From contig NZ_MSJM01000008.1 in NCBI RefSeq assembly GCF_001921845.1, forward strand, positions 30,502 to 94,501: a stretch of DNA of 64,000 nucleotides, given 5' to 3'. The notes under the pieces are model-generated. The model was not told the DNA's origin. It saw only the letters and a program-made list of their open reading frames with translations, and ran no database searches. This document shows, piece after piece, positions 22,613-31,949 of this stretch. Both the position numbers and the translations under genes were made by a program. Source of the DNA: Streptococcus cuniculi. Its GTDB lineage: Bacteria; Bacillota; Bacilli; Lactobacillales; Streptococcaceae. Each line of letters starts with the position of its first letter. Positions within the stretch are counted from its first letter, which is position 1.

Positions 22613-22902
22613 GAGGCTGGGACAAAAGTCCCTTACCTCGTTAAGTTACATAGTTTTAACAGTTTGGCGCAGTAGTTGTCTGGTTTGTAAAATGTTGATA
22701 AATCAACATTCTATTAGAAGAGGCTAGCGAACAATTCTTCGCTACCCTTATTTCCAACCTTCCACAATTCTTGATTGTGAAAGCTAGTCAACCTTGCGGG
22801 GGTGGGAGTAAAATAATCCAGTGGATTATTTTAGCCCGAACCTAGAAATAAAGGAGTGAGGATAATCGATTTCTTCGAAATCACGATTTTTGTCCCACTC
22901 CC
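22613..22902 (+). repeat. Composite hairpin repeat element 2
   Basis: Starts GAGGCTGGGACA and ends TGTCCCACTCCC. Modules inside: GTTGAT-AA-ATCAAC, GGCTAGCGAA hairpin (slightly eroded), TTCCACAATT hairpin, one 52-bp-type unit with arms AAAATAATCC-AGT-GGATTATTTT and tail GAACCTAGAAATAAAG, and GATTTC-TTC-GAAATC. Several arms differ from other copies on both sides of the stem at once. Confidence 0.8.
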
Positions 22903-23567
22903 TCGTGAACACAGTCGGAACTCACTATTGATAGTCGACTTACTGTACATACAAACATTGGCGTCGCAAGACACAAGATAGCAAGGAGCTAGGGAGGATT
23001 TCTTGGCTCCTGCTTTGCTAGTAAGAAATAGAACGAGGGGTATTCAACATTCCTATTTTACCTTTTGTTTAAGGGCTTAATATCTTGGTATAGTTGAACC
23101 TGCCTAACATGCTATAGGAATAACTTTCCTGTATCAAATTTAACAGAAAGGAATAAGAGTGTTCAGAAATGAACACGGGCTACGGACTGTGCCAAAAAGA
23201 TAGATTTTCCTAGGACGTAAACGTCCGTTGTCAAATCTTCTATTTTGGCTTGTGTTTAGCGCTTTAATATCTTGGTGTAATTGAACGCGAGCGGAAAACT
23301 TGTTCCTATTCCAATATTTTATAAGAAAGGATATATGGTTTAAGTAAATGAATCCGCCCTAAAAGCTGTGTGAAAAAGATAAATCGTCTCGAAAATCAGG
23401 ATTTTCTGCCGATTTCCTATTTTCACGTTGCTTTTTACGGGCTTGGTATCTTACTATAATTGAACCCGCCCTAACGTCTGTGTCAAAAAGACAAACGTTT
23501 CCTAGACGCGAGCGTCTTCGTCACATTTGCTATTTTGACTTTGCCGTTTACGGGCTTGGTATCTTAT
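22903..23567. repeat. Tandem structured repeat array between dnaK and dnaJ
   Basis: Three units, beginning at TTGAAC 23094, 23281 and 23460, each carry a 57-59-nt hairpin: 23191-23249, 23370-23426 and 23482-23539. Outer arms are GCCAAAA/TTTTGGC, GTGAAAA/TTTTCAC and GTCAAAA/TTTTGAC. Inner arms are GGACG-TAAA-CGTCC, GAAAATC-AG-GATTTTC and AGACG-CGAG-CGTCT. Units are joined by GGGCTTxxTATCTT followed by TATAGT, TGTAAT or TATAAT. The last junction ends at the dnaJ start codon. Left of the array, 22903-23093 contains another imperfect hairpin (AGCAAGGAGC region) and an isolated right arm. No coding sequence of note. Confidence 0.8.
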
Positions 23568-24698
23568 ATGAACAATACAGAATTCTACGATCGTCTGGGG
23601 GTGTCAAAAGACGCTTCGCAAGATGAGATTAAAAAGGCCTATCGGAAAATGTCCAAGAAGTACCATCCAGACATCAATAAAGAAGCTGGAGCGGAGCAAA
23701 AATATAAGGATATTCAAGAGGCTTATGAAACGCTTAGCGATGCTCAAAAACGGGCGAGCTATGATCAGTTTGGGGCTGCTGGTGCCCAAGGTGGTTTTGG
23801 TGGTGGAGGCTTTAGTGGCTTTGACGGTGCAGTTTTTGGTGGTTTTGAAGACATCTTCTCTAGCTTCTTTGGAGGCGGTGGGGCAAGCCGCAATCCCAAT
23901 GCACCGCGCCAAGGTGATGACCTTCAATACCGTATCAATTTGAAATTTGAAGAGGCGATTTTTGGAGCTGAAAAAGAGGTTAGCTACAATCGTGAGGCAA
24001 CGTGTCGGACCTGTACGGGTTCTGGTGCCAAACCTGGTACCAGTCCTGTGACCTGTGGCCGCTGTCATGGTGCTGGGGTCATCAATGTCGATACTCAAAC
24101 GCCGCTCGGTATGATGCGCCGTCAAGTGACCTGTGATGTCTGCCATGGCCGCGGAAAAGAAATCAAAGACCCATGCCACACTTGCCACGGTACAGGTCAT
24201 GAAAAGCAAGCCCATACGGTTACTGTAAAAGTGCCAGCTGGGGTTGAAACAGGTCAAAAAATCCGTCTTTCAGGTCAAGGTGAAGCGGGATTTAATGGTG
24301 GTCCTTACGGAGATCTCTTTGTAGTGATTCAAGTGCAGGCTTCAGACAAGTTTGAGCGCGATGGGACGACCATTCACTACAAGCTCAATCTCAATTTCGT
24401 TCAAGCAGCTTTGGGAGATACGGTACATGTGCCGACTGTCCATGGCGATGTGGACTTGGTGATTCCTGAAGGAACGCAAACAGGTAAGAAATTCCGCTTG
24501 AAAGGCAAAGGAGCTCCGAGCCTACGTGGTGGTATGGTCGGAGATCAATACGTGACGATTAACGTTGTGACTCCAACCAATCTCAATGACAAACAAAAAG
24601 CAGCCTTGAAAGATTTTGCAGCTGCTGGAAATATCGCTGTTCATCCACAGAAAAAAGGATTTTTCGATAAGGTCAAGGATGCCTTTGATGATTTATAA
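23568..24698 (+). CDS. dnaJ: Co-chaperone DnaJ (Hsp40), 376 aa
   Basis: Stimulates DnaK ATPase and delivers substrates. The J domain has H33-P34-D35. A Gly/Phe-rich linker ([11 protein letters not shown]) follows, then four zinc-finger repeats ([32 protein letters not shown]) and the C-terminal substrate domains. The start is set at ATG 23568 ([11 protein letters not shown]), the normal N-terminus. It lacks a recognisable Shine-Dalgarno because a repeat junction (GGGCTTGGTATCTTAT) occupies the leader. It is separated from dnaK by about 1.15 kb, unusually far. Confidence 0.97.
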   Translation: MNNTEFYDRLGVSKDASQDEIKKAYRKMSKKYHPDINKEAGAEQKYKDIQEAYETLSDAQKRASYDQFGAAGAQGGFGGGGFSGFDGAVFGGFEDIFSSFFGGGGASRNPNAPRQGDDLQYRINLKFEEAIFGAEKEVSYNREATCRTCTGSGAKPGTSPVTCGRCHGAGVINVDTQTPLGMMRRQVTCDVCHGRGKEIKDPCHTCHGTGHEKQAHTVTVKVPAGVETGQKIRLSGQGEAGFNGGPYGDLFVVIQVQASDKFERDGTTIHYKLNLNFVQAALGDTVHVPTVHGDVDLVIPEGTQTGKKFRLKGKGAPSLRGGMVGDQYVTINVVTPTNLNDKQKAALKDFAAAGNIAVHPQKKGFFDKVKDAFDDL

Positions 24699-24706
24699 AA
24701 AAAGAA

Positions 24707-24734
24707 GAGTTTGGGGCTGTCTCAAGCTCTTTTT
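24707..24734 (+). terminator. dnaJ terminator
   Basis: Imperfect stem AGAGtTTG/CAAgCTCT followed by TTTTT. Confidence 0.6.
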
Positions 24735-24840
24735 GGCTGGCTACATCCATTGCTTTCTTAAGTTGTCAGGCTTGCTGATTGTTGCATTTCATGATAGGCT
24801 AAAAGCAAGGAGAATGAATCGTCAAGCAAGGAGAAATACG

Positions 24841-26295
24841 ATGTACCAAGATGCGACAGCTATAGCAGAGGCTATCAGAAATAGGGAGGTATCAGCAGAG
24901 GAGTGCGTGAAAGCGACTGTCGATAAGATTGAAAAGCTCAACCCGGACTTGAACGCAGTTGTGAGTACCCAATATGAACAAGCGTTGGAGCGGGCTAGAA
25001 ATCTCAAGATAGGCGTTCAGCCTTTTGCAGGTGTTCCAATTTTACTTAAAGATTTGGGGCAAGAACAAAAAGGGGAATTGTCCATAGCTGGTTCTCGTCT
25101 GTTTGCCCATTACCGAGCGTCCAAAAGTGATCGTTATACTCAACGAATGGAAGAACTAGGTTTTATCGTGCTTGGGCGAACCAATACTCCAGAATTTGGC
25201 TTTAAGAATATATCAGATAGTCGCTTACACGGGCCTGTCAATCTGCCAATAGATATGACCCGCAATGCAGGTGGGTCTAGTGGTGGTTCGGCCGCTGCCG
25301 TATCGTCTGGTATGGTGACCTTGGCGGGAGCGTCAGATGGTGGAGGCTCCATCCGCATTCCAGCTAGTTTTAATGGTCTGATAGGTTTAAAGACCAGCCG
25401 TGGTCGGATACCAGTAGGACCGTCTTCCTATCGGGGCTGGCAGGGTGCATCTGTCCATTTTGCTTTGACCAAATCTGTCCGAGACACCAAGAGCCTCCTC
25501 TATCATTTGCAGGCCTATCAGGTCGAAGCGCCCTTTCCTTTGCAGCCCTTGTCTTGGGATAGTTTGTTTGAGTCTCGAAGAAGCCCGCTCAAGATTGCTT
25601 TTTCGCTCCAGTCACCGATTGGGACGCCTGTATCGGCAGAAGCGCAAGAGGCAGTTTTAAATCTTCTGCCTGCCCTAGAGGAATTAGGCCATCAGGTAAC
25701 GGAGTTGACTGCATATCCCTTAGACGGTATTGAAGCTATGCGTTCGTATTACGTGATGAATAGTGTGGAGACGGCGCAGATGTTTACTGGTATTGAACAA
25801 GGATTGGGACGAAAAATGACCCCAGCAGATATGGAATTGATGACCTGGGCCATCTATCGCAGCGGGCTAACCATTCCTGCCTATCGTTACAGTCAGGTGT
25901 TGCAGGATTGGGATCAATACAGTGCGAAAATGGCTGTCTTTCATGAGAATTATGATCTTTTGCTCACTCCTACGGTGGCTAGTGTCGCTCCTAAGCATGG
26001 ACAATTTGCCTTAGAGCAGGAGTTGGAAGAGAAACTACGGCACATGGACGAGTATGAAATGGCGGAGCAGCAGGAACTCATCTGGCAGATGTTTGAAAAG
26101 AGCCTTTCTTGGACTCCTTTTACGCAACAGGCAAATCTTACGGGTCAACCCTCCATCAGTCTGCCAGTCTATCAAACGGCACAAGGTCTACCGATCGGTG
26201 TCCAGTTGACGGCTGCGAAAGGACAAGAGGATATTCTCTTGTCTGTAGCAGAAGAGCTTGAAAAGCTAGGAAAACTGATATGTAAAGCGCTTTAA
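24841..26295 (+). CDS. Amidase-signature family amidase, 484 aa
   Basis: Hydrolyses carboxamides with a Ser-cisSer-Lys triad. The lysine is in ILLKDLG, and the serines are in the GGSSGGSAAAVSSG block and the following SDGGGSIRIPAS. The length fits stand-alone amidases. It is not GatA, because gatB/gatC are absent and the C-terminus differs. The ATG at 24841 has AAGGAGAAATACG ahead; the in-frame extension back into dnaJ is spurious. The natural substrate is unknown. Confidence 0.85.
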   Translation: MYQDATAIAEAIRNREVSAEECVKATVDKIEKLNPDLNAVVSTQYEQALERARNLKIGVQPFAGVPILLKDLGQEQKGELSIAGSRLFAHYRASKSDRYTQRMEELGFIVLGRTNTPEFGFKNISDSRLHGPVNLPIDMTRNAGGSSGGSAAAVSSGMVTLAGASDGGGSIRIPASFNGLIGLKTSRGRIPVGPSSYRGWQGASVHFALTKSVRDTKSLLYHLQAYQVEAPFPLQPLSWDSLFESRRSPLKIAFSLQSPIGTPVSAEAQEAVLNLLPALEELGHQVTELTAYPLDGIEAMRSYYVMNSVETAQMFTGIEQGLGRKMTPADMELMTWAIYRSGLTIPAYRYSQVLQDWDQYSAKMAVFHENYDLLLTPTVASVAPKHGQFALEQELEEKLRHMDEYEMAEQQELIWQMFEKSLSWTPFTQQANLTGQPSISLPVYQTAQGLPIGVQLTAAKGQEDILLSVAEELEKLGKLICKAL

Positions 26296-26381
26296 ATTTT
26301 CAGTTAAAATAATTGATAAAAGGCTTTCATTGTGATACCCTTTTGTCTATAGGTCAGATTATGAACCAAAAGGAGATCATT

Positions 26382-27260
26382 ATGTTGAAAAAATTAGTTG
26401 CATCAGCCCTCTTCGTGTCTTCGCTTGCCTTGGTTGCTTGTTCGGGAAACACGACGAAAACCTCTTCTGCAAATCAGACAGAGTGGGAACGGGTCAAGGA
26501 AGCCGGAGTCTTGAAAGTAGCCACTCCAGGGACTCTTTACCCAACCTCTTATCACAATGACGCAGATGAGTTGGTCGGCTATGAAATTGAGATGCTTGAT
26601 GAAATTGGCAAACGCTTGGACATCAAGATTGAATACCAAGAAATCGGTGTTGCAGAAGCCTTTACCGCAGTAGATAGTGGCAAAGTCGACATCGCTGTCA
26701 ACAACTTTGATACGACTAAAGAACGTCTTGAAAAATACAATTTCTCTATTCCTTACAAATATTCAATCGGTGGAATGATTGTCCGTGAAGATGGCTCATC
26801 TGGGATTGAAGCAGCAGATTTGAGCGATTGGAAAGGGAAGAAAGCTGGTGGCGGTGCAGGAACCCAGTACATGAAGATTGCAGAAAAGCTCGGTGCAGAG
26901 CCAGTGATTTATGACAATGTGACCAACGACGTCTACCTCCGCGATGTATCGACGGGGCGGACAGACTTTATCCCGAACGATTACTACACACAAGTGATTG
27001 CAGTCAAATACATCACACAGCAATTCCCAGATATTAAGGTCAAAATGGGAACGGCCAAGTACAATCCAACCGAGCAAGGAATTGTGATGAGTAAGGCGGA
27101 TACTAGCTTGAAAGAAAAGTTAGATGAAGCCCTCAAAGCAATGAAAGAAGATGGTACCTTAAAAGCCATTTCAGAAAAATATTACGCTGGTCAAGACTTG
27201 ACAGAGCCTGAAAAAGGTGTGGACAATCTGCCTGTCATTGATACAGCTGATGTGAAATAG
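26382..27260 (+). CDS. Amino-acid ABC transporter substrate-binding lipoprotein, 292 aa
   Basis: A lipoprotein signal with lipobox LVAC (C20) is followed by a family 3 periplasmic-binding fold (WERVKEAGVLKVATPG ... LVGYEIEMLDEIGKRL). It captures a polar amino acid or related compound at the cell surface. The start at 26382 has AAAGGAGATCATT; the frame reaching back to 26313 is not used. It is followed by a hairpin and then the permease gene. No ATPase gene is adjacent. Confidence 0.9.
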   Translation: MLKKLVASALFVSSLALVACSGNTTKTSSANQTEWERVKEAGVLKVATPGTLYPTSYHNDADELVGYEIEMLDEIGKRLDIKIEYQEIGVAEAFTAVDSGKVDIAVNNFDTTKERLEKYNFSIPYKYSIGGMIVREDGSSGIEAADLSDWKGKKAGGGAGTQYMKIAEKLGAEPVIYDNVTNDVYLRDVSTGRTDFIPNDYYTQVIAVKYITQQFPDIKVKMGTAKYNPTEQGIVMSKADTSLKEKLDEALKAMKEDGTLKAISEKYYAGQDLTEPEKGVDNLPVIDTADVK

Positions 27261-27276
27261 CTAGAATGTGAACGCA

Positions 27277-27336
27277 AAAAATGAGAGTGAGGAAGGTCAA
27301 AGCAGGTGTGCTTGATGCGCTCGCTCTCTTTTGTCG
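27277..27336 (+). terminator. Attenuating hairpin between binding protein and permease genes
   Basis: GAGAGTGAG and CTCGCTCTC pair across a long loop and are followed by TTTT. It would favour high binding-protein and low permease levels. Confidence 0.5.
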
Positions 27337-27413
27337 TCAGCCCGTTTTGAGTGCTGATGTGGTGAAGGCGTTTTGTCTGATACTAAACCAAATATACATA
27401 GTGGAGGAAGAAA

Positions 27414-28079
27414 ATGAATTGGCAGGTAATTTTTAACCTAGAGCTAGCAAAAGAGGCGATTCCTAAGATTTTAGAAGGTCTGCCCTATACGCTGGGTTTA
27501 TCCCTCATCGGTTTTGCCTTGGGGACATTTTGTGGCTTTTTTGTTGCCCTCTTACGCATGTCACGGCTTGCTCCTTTGCGCTATCTCGCCATGCTTCATA
27601 TTTCGCTGATGCGGGGCATTCCGCTCATGGTCTTGCTCTTTTTCATCTATTTCGGCCTTCCTTTTATGGGCTTGGAGCTAGATGCGATTAGTGCTAGTAT
27701 CATCGCCTTTACCCTCATGTCAAGTGCCTATATTTCAGAGATTATCCGCTCCTCACTTTCTGCGATTGACCACGGACAATGGGAGGCGGCTCGTTCACTC
27801 GGTTTAAAGACCTCGGTGATTTATCGGAAAGTCATCATTCCTCAAGCCTTTCGGATTGCCGTGCCACCCCTTAGCAATGTCTTGCTTGATATGGTGAAAA
27901 GCACTTCGCTCACTGCCATGATTACTGTGCCAGAGCTGTTTAACAAGGCCAAGATTGTCGGCGGTGCCAAGTCGGATTACATGACGGTCTATATCTGTGT
28001 AGCCCTGATTTACTGGGTCATTTGTAGCCTATATGCACTAGGGCAAGTGCATTTGGAAAAGCGGCTTGCGACTTACTAA
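27414..28079 (+). CDS. Amino-acid ABC transporter permease, 221 aa
   Basis: A HisM/ArtQ-type permease of about five helices. The cytoplasmic EAA loop is visible as DHGQWEAARSLGLKTSVIYR (20 residues), where the ATPase docks. The start ATG follows GTGGAGGAAGAAA. It forms a transporter with the binding protein upstream; the ATPase must be encoded elsewhere. Confidence 0.9.
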   Translation: MNWQVIFNLELAKEAIPKILEGLPYTLGLSLIGFALGTFCGFFVALLRMSRLAPLRYLAMLHISLMRGIPLMVLLFFIYFGLPFMGLELDAISASIIAFTLMSSAYISEIIRSSLSAIDHGQWEAARSLGLKTSVIYRKVIIPQAFRIAVPPLSNVLLDMVKSTSLTAMITVPELFNKAKIVGGAKSDYMTVYICVALIYWVICSLYALGQVHLEKRLATY

Positions 28080-28093
28080 TTGGACGAGAAAAT

Positions 28094-28538
28094 GAGGCTG
28101 GGACATAATACCTAGCCTCCTTATTTTTATAATTTGAGCAGTTTGACGTATATCAATAGTCAGGGGAGTGACTATTGATACCTGAGCCTAGAAACTAGAA
28201 AGCGAGGCCTGGCGCTGGGTTCAATGCTCCAGTGGAGCATTGAAGAGAACAGAAAGTTGTGAGCAACTTATCCATGACATTGATAAATCAATATTCTATT
28301 AGAAGAGGCTAGCGAACGATTCTTCGCTAGCCTTATTTCCAACCTTCCACAATTCTCGATTGTGGAAGCAAGTCAACTTGCGGATATCAACAGTCAGGGG
28401 AGTGACTGTTGATACCCGAGCTTAGAAACTAGAGAGCGAGGACAGTCAGGGGAGTGACTGTTGATACCCGAGCCTAGAAACTAGAGAGCGAGGACTACAA
28501 AATCGATTTCTACGAAATCACGATTGAGTCCCACTCCC
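28094..28538 (+). repeat. Composite hairpin repeat element 3
   Basis: From GAGGCTGGGACATAA to GTCCCACTCCC. Contains a unit with arms TATCAATAGTC/GACTATTGATA and the GAGCCTAGAAACTAG tail; hairpin TTCAATGCTCC-AGT-GGAGCATTGAA; ATTGAT-AA-ATCAAT; GGCTAGCGAACG hairpin; CTTCCACAATT hairpin; and two tandem 52-bp units with arms ACAGTCA/TGACTGT. The gap from 28080 to 28671 holds no gene. Confidence 0.85.
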
Positions 28539-28624
28539 ATTTTTTGTGGGTTCATAGCCCAATTCTCGGCTCATTCTCGTTCTGCCTGCGATATGACTAA
28601 GCGCTATATCAAAATGAATGCAAA

Positions 28625-28676
28625 CAAAAAGCGAGGTTGCAAAGGCTAAAAAAGTCTCGGTTTCCTCGCTTTTATG
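28625..28676. terminator. Terminator of perR, possibly bidirectional
   Basis: AAAAAGCGAGG and CCTCGCTTTT pair across a 27-nt loop, with A and T runs on the two sides. Confidence 0.55.
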
Positions 28677-29124
28677 CTTGTTGGCAAGTGGGGCAAACGC
28701 CATAGATGGTCAAGAGTTCTTTGGTAATCTGATAGCCTGTCTGGGCTTGGACCTGCTGTTCAAGACTCGGCATATTTTCAGCAATCAGGTCAGTAATCTT
28801 TCCGCAGCGTTCACAGATGACATTCAAATGGTCGTGGCCCATGAAATCATAGTAGGTGGTCGTGTCCTTGTTGCGTTTTAACTCGGTCACAAATCCTTCT
28901 TCGACCAGCACCTTGAGATTGTTGTAGACCGTGGCTAGGCTCATACTTGGATAGCTCGGTCGTAAATCCTTATAAATCATCTCGGCACTTGGATGATCAG
29001 GGCTATCAATCAAGTAACGAATGACCGCCTTGCGCGTTTCGGTTATCCGAATTCCTTTTTCTTTTAAATGACTCACGACGTGCGCATAGGCATCTTGGTG
29101 ATTATGGTGTGCGTGATGGGACAT
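28672..29124 (-). CDS. perR: Fur-family peroxide-type regulator PerR, 150 aa
   Basis: A metal-dependent repressor of oxidative-stress and metal genes. It has an N-terminal winged helix (ITETRKAVIRYL, SLATVYNNLKVL) and a His-rich metal site (FMGHDHLNVICERC), with structural zinc cysteines in CERC and CPTC. Streptococci usually have one Fur-type protein, PerR. The start is set at 29124 (MSHHAHHNHQ), behind AAGGAGAGACGTGCC on the minus strand; the longer frame has no ribosome site. Confidence 0.88.
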   Translation of the reverse strand: MSHHAHHNHQDAYAHVVSHLKEKGIRITETRKAVIRYLIDSPDHPSAEMIYKDLRPSYPSMSLATVYNNLKVLVEEGFVTELKRNKDTTTYYDFMGHDHLNVICERCGKITDLIAENMPSLEQQVQAQTGYQITKELLTIYGVCPTCQQA

Positions 29125-29271
29125 GGCACGTCTCTCCTTGCAATATTTTTTCTTCATTATACACCATTTAGCCAAAAAGCGCGAATAAAAGTTTCTGTCT
29201 GTCATCTGTGCTAGGACAGATAAGAAGTAAAACCCTTGTCACTAGCTTTTAGGCTGTGGTACAATCAAGCT

Positions 29272-30021
29272 ATGACAAGATATAAAGCAATTATTTCCTA
29301 TGACGGATACGATTTTTCAGGCTTTCAGCGGCAGCCACATGCACGAACGGTTCAGGAGGAATTGGAAAGGACCTTGCAACGCTTAAATAGCGGGCAAGAG
29401 GTAGTGGTGCATGGAGCGGGGCGGACAGATAGTGGCGTTCATGCCTATGGTCAGGTCGTTCATTTTGATTTGCCTGGTAGTCGGGACGTGGAAAAACTTC
29501 GTTTTGCTCTTGATACACAAAGTCCTGAAGATATAGATGTGGTAGCGGTTGAGCAGGTGGCAGATGACTTTCATTGTCGCTATGCTAAGCATCAAAAAAC
29601 TTACGAATTTTTGGTTGATATTGGCCGGCCGAAAAATCCCATGATGAGACGTTATGCGACTCATTTTCCCTATGATTTAGAGCTTGAGCAGATGCAAAAG
29701 GCCATTTCTACCTTGGTGGGAACCCATGATTTTACAGGTTTTACAGCATCAGGAACAGCGGTGGAAGACAAGGTGCGGACGATTACAGAAGCGCGTGTGG
29801 AGCTAGATGGCAAGCGAAACTTGCTCATCTTTACTTTTACAGGAAATGGCTTTCTCTATAAACAGGTGCGCAATATGGTGGGGACCTTGTTGAAAATTGG
29901 CAATAATCGCATGCCAGTCGATCAGGTGGAGCGAATTTTACAGGAAAAGAACCGTCAATTGGCAGGGCCTACGGCTGCTCCAAATGGCTTGTATTTAAAG
30001 GAGATTCGATATGACGAGTAA
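29272..30021 (+). CDS. truA: tRNA pseudouridine synthase A, 249 aa
   Basis: Makes pseudouridine at positions 38-40 of tRNA anticodon arms. The catalytic aspartate is D53 in [11 protein letters not shown]. The start at 29272 follows a TTGTCA-18-TACAAT promoter so closely that the leader is very short. It overlaps the kinase gene by 11 bp, the start of a four-gene run. Confidence 0.95.
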   Translation: MTRYKAIISYDGYDFSGFQRQPHARTVQEELERTLQRLNSGQEVVVHGAGRTDSGVHAYGQVVHFDLPGSRDVEKLRFALDTQSPEDIDVVAVEQVADDFHCRYAKHQKTYEFLVDIGRPKNPMMRRYATHFPYDLELEQMQKAISTLVGTHDFTGFTASGTAVEDKVRTITEARVELDGKRNLLIFTFTGNGFLYKQVRNMVGTLLKIGNNRMPVDQVERILQEKNRQLAGPTAAPNGLYLKEIRYDE

Positions 30022-30772
30022 GTATATTCTAGCCCTTTCAGGCAACGATATTTTTAGCGGCGGTGGTCTCCATGCGGATTTGACCACCTATACGGTCAAT
30101 GGTCTACACGGCTTTGTGGCGGTGACTTGTTTGACTGCCATGACGGACACGGGGTTTGAGGTGATAGCGGTCGATGAAGCTGTCTTTGAAAAACAATTGA
30201 ACAGTTTACAAGATGTAGATTTTGCGGCTATAAAATTAGGCTTGTTGCCCAATGTCGCTATTGCCAAGCAAGCGCTTGATTGTGTGCGGTCGCATGCAGG
30301 TCTTCCAATTGTCCTTGATCCCGTTCTTGTTTGTAAAGAAACGCATGATGTGGAGGTCAATGATTTGCGCAAGGAATTGCTGGCATTCTTTCCCTATGTG
30401 ACCATTGTCACACCCAATCTGGCAGAAGCGGAACTATTGACCCAAAGAAAGATTCAGACGGTCGAAGAGATGAAAGAAGCGGCGCGGATGTTGCATGAGC
30501 TGGGTGCCCCACATGTCGTTATCAAAGGTGGAAATCGGCTGGACAAAAAGCGCGCAATCGATGTCTATTATGACGGCGTGGAATATCATGTGTTGGAGTC
30601 GCTGGTGCTGGAGAAAAACAATACCGGTGCAGGCTGTACGTTTGCCTCAAGTATCGCTAGTCAGCTAGCCTTGGGGGCTAGTGTGCGTGATGCGGTGAGC
30701 GTTTCTAAGGACTTTGTTCTTCGAGCGATTCAAGCGTCTGATGAATACGGAGTGGTACAATATGAAAGCTAA
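30011..30772 (+). CDS. pdxK: Pyridoxal/hydroxymethylpyrimidine kinase (PdxK/ThiD family), 253 aa
   Basis: A ribokinase-fold enzyme that phosphorylates B6 vitamers or HMP. Visible are the SGxDxxxGxG-like N-terminus ([17 protein letters not shown]) and the C-terminal anion hole ([12 protein letters not shown]). In pneumococcus the same gene order (truA, kinase, ECF component) belongs to the vitamin B6 salvage set, so I favour pyridoxal kinase. Overlaps truA and the next gene. Confidence 0.8.
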   Translation: MTSKYILALSGNDIFSGGGLHADLTTYTVNGLHGFVAVTCLTAMTDTGFEVIAVDEAVFEKQLNSLQDVDFAAIKLGLLPNVAIAKQALDCVRSHAGLPIVLDPVLVCKETHDVEVNDLRKELLAFFPYVTIVTPNLAEAELLTQRKIQTVEEMKEAARMLHELGAPHVVIKGGNRLDKKRAIDVYYDGVEYHVLESLVLEKNNTGAGCTFASSIASQLALGASVRDAVSVSKDFVLRAIQASDEYGVVQYES

Positions 30773-31232
30773 ACAAACGCAAAAAATCGTGTTGCTGTCG
30801 ATTTTGACAGCTCTAACAGTTGTCTTAGGTTACTTACATGTGCCGACCTTGACTGGTTTTATCACCCTGCTAGATGCTGGTGTCTTTTTTACCGCTTTTT
30901 ATCTCGGGTCAAAAGAAGGTGCCGTTGTCGGTGGTTTGTCAGGTCTCTTGATTGATTTGCTTTTGGGCTACCCGCAGTGGGCTTTCTTTAGCCTGATGTT
31001 TCATGGATTACAAGGTTATACAGCTGGTTGGTCAGGCAAAAGACGATTCTTAGGGCTACTCTTTGCCAGCCTTGCCATGGTCGGTGGTTATTTTCTAGCG
31101 AGCCTGATGATGTACAATCTAGCGAGTGCATTGGATAGTCTGGTCGGAAACCTAATCCAAAATACAGTCGGTATGTTTCTTGGATCTGTTCTTGCTAAAG
31201 CAATGACGAGTAGCAGAAAGGTGGAAATCTAG
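30762..31232 (+). CDS. pdxU: ECF transporter S component, probably for vitamin B6, 156 aa
   Basis: About five to six short hydrophobic helices, as in ThiW/PdxU-type substrate-capture proteins (TVVLGYLHVPTLTGFITLLD, 20 residues, then FFTAFYLGSKEGAVVGGLSG). It binds the vitamin and docks with the shared EcfAA'T module encoded elsewhere. The start at 30762 overlaps the kinase stop. Its position next to a PdxK-like gene argues for pyridoxine/pyridoxal, but HMP or thiazole cannot be excluded. Confidence 0.75.
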   Translation: MKAKQTQKIVLLSILTALTVVLGYLHVPTLTGFITLLDAGVFFTAFYLGSKEGAVVGGLSGLLIDLLLGYPQWAFFSLMFHGLQGYTAGWSGKRRFLGLLFASLAMVGGYFLASLMMYNLASALDSLVGNLIQNTVGMFLGSVLAKAMTSSRKVEI

Positions 31233-31799
31233 ATGGTAGAAATGGACACGATTAAACAGGAAACCTTGGCGATTTTAGAAGAAGTCTTGGAATTGAGCCA
31301 GATTCAAAAGGGTCAATTATTTGTCTTGGGGCTCTCTTCTAGTGAAGTCATCGGAGGTCACATCGGCAAACATTCCAGTCTGGAAGTCGGGCAGGTGATT
31401 GTCAAGACTATTTTAGATGTTTTGTCTGAACGGGGGATTTACCTAGCTGTTCAGGGGTGCGAGCATGTGAATCGGGCCTTGGTGGTTGAGCGAGACTTTG
31501 CCCTTGCCAAGGATTTGGAAATCGTCAACGTGCTTCCGAGCTTGCATGCAGGAGGTTCTGGGCAACTCGCTGCATTTGAGTATATGGACGACCCTGTCGA
31601 GGTGGAGTTTGTCACAGCTTACGCAGGGCTTGATATTGGCGATACCGCTATCGGTATGCACGTCAAACACGTCCAAGTACCCTTGCGACCGACCTTGCGC
31701 CAGATTGGTCATGCCCACGTGACGGCTCTTGCCAGCCGACCAAAATTGATTGGCGGAGCTAGGGCCTTGTATCAGGAAGATATGATACGTAAACGATAA
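31233..31799 (+). CDS. TIGR01440/DUF436 family protein, 188 aa
   Basis: Recognised by its conserved blocks [19 protein letters not shown] and [13 protein letters not shown]. The family is widespread in Firmicutes but has no proven function. The ATG immediately follows the ECF stop, so it is the last gene of truA-pdxK-pdxU-DUF436, which is followed by a terminator at 31803-31836. Confidence 0.8.
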   Translation: MVEMDTIKQETLAILEEVLELSQIQKGQLFVLGLSSSEVIGGHIGKHSSLEVGQVIVKTILDVLSERGIYLAVQGCEHVNRALVVERDFALAKDLEIVNVLPSLHAGGSGQLAAFEYMDDPVEVEFVTAYAGLDIGDTAIGMHVKHVQVPLRPTLRQIGHAHVTALASRPKLIGGARALYQEDMIRKR

Positions 31800-31802
31800 A
31801 AA

Positions 31803-31836
31803 CAGAGGTTGAGCAACGGTCTCGATCTCTTTTTGC
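31803..31836 (+). terminator. Terminator of the truA operon
   Basis: Imperfect stem AGAGGTTGAG/CTCGATCTCT with TTTTT. Confidence 0.65.
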
Positions 31837-31949
31837 ATCTTACAAACTGATTTTAACCACTTAGGGAGCGAACTGCGTCACTTACTGAAATACCCTTGTT
31901 TTTCTAGAAATAATTGTTAGACTAGTGATAGAAAAAGGAGGAAAATAAG

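Noticed and set aside
23175..23227. Short frame MNTGYGLCQKDRFS in the dnaK-dnaJ array as a leader peptide
   Set aside because: The corresponding frames in the other units stop after four codons or lack ATG, so coding is not conserved; the hairpin structure is.
24841..26295. GatA subunit of the amidotransferase
   Set aside because: No gatC/gatB neighbours, and the C-terminal half does not read like GatA.
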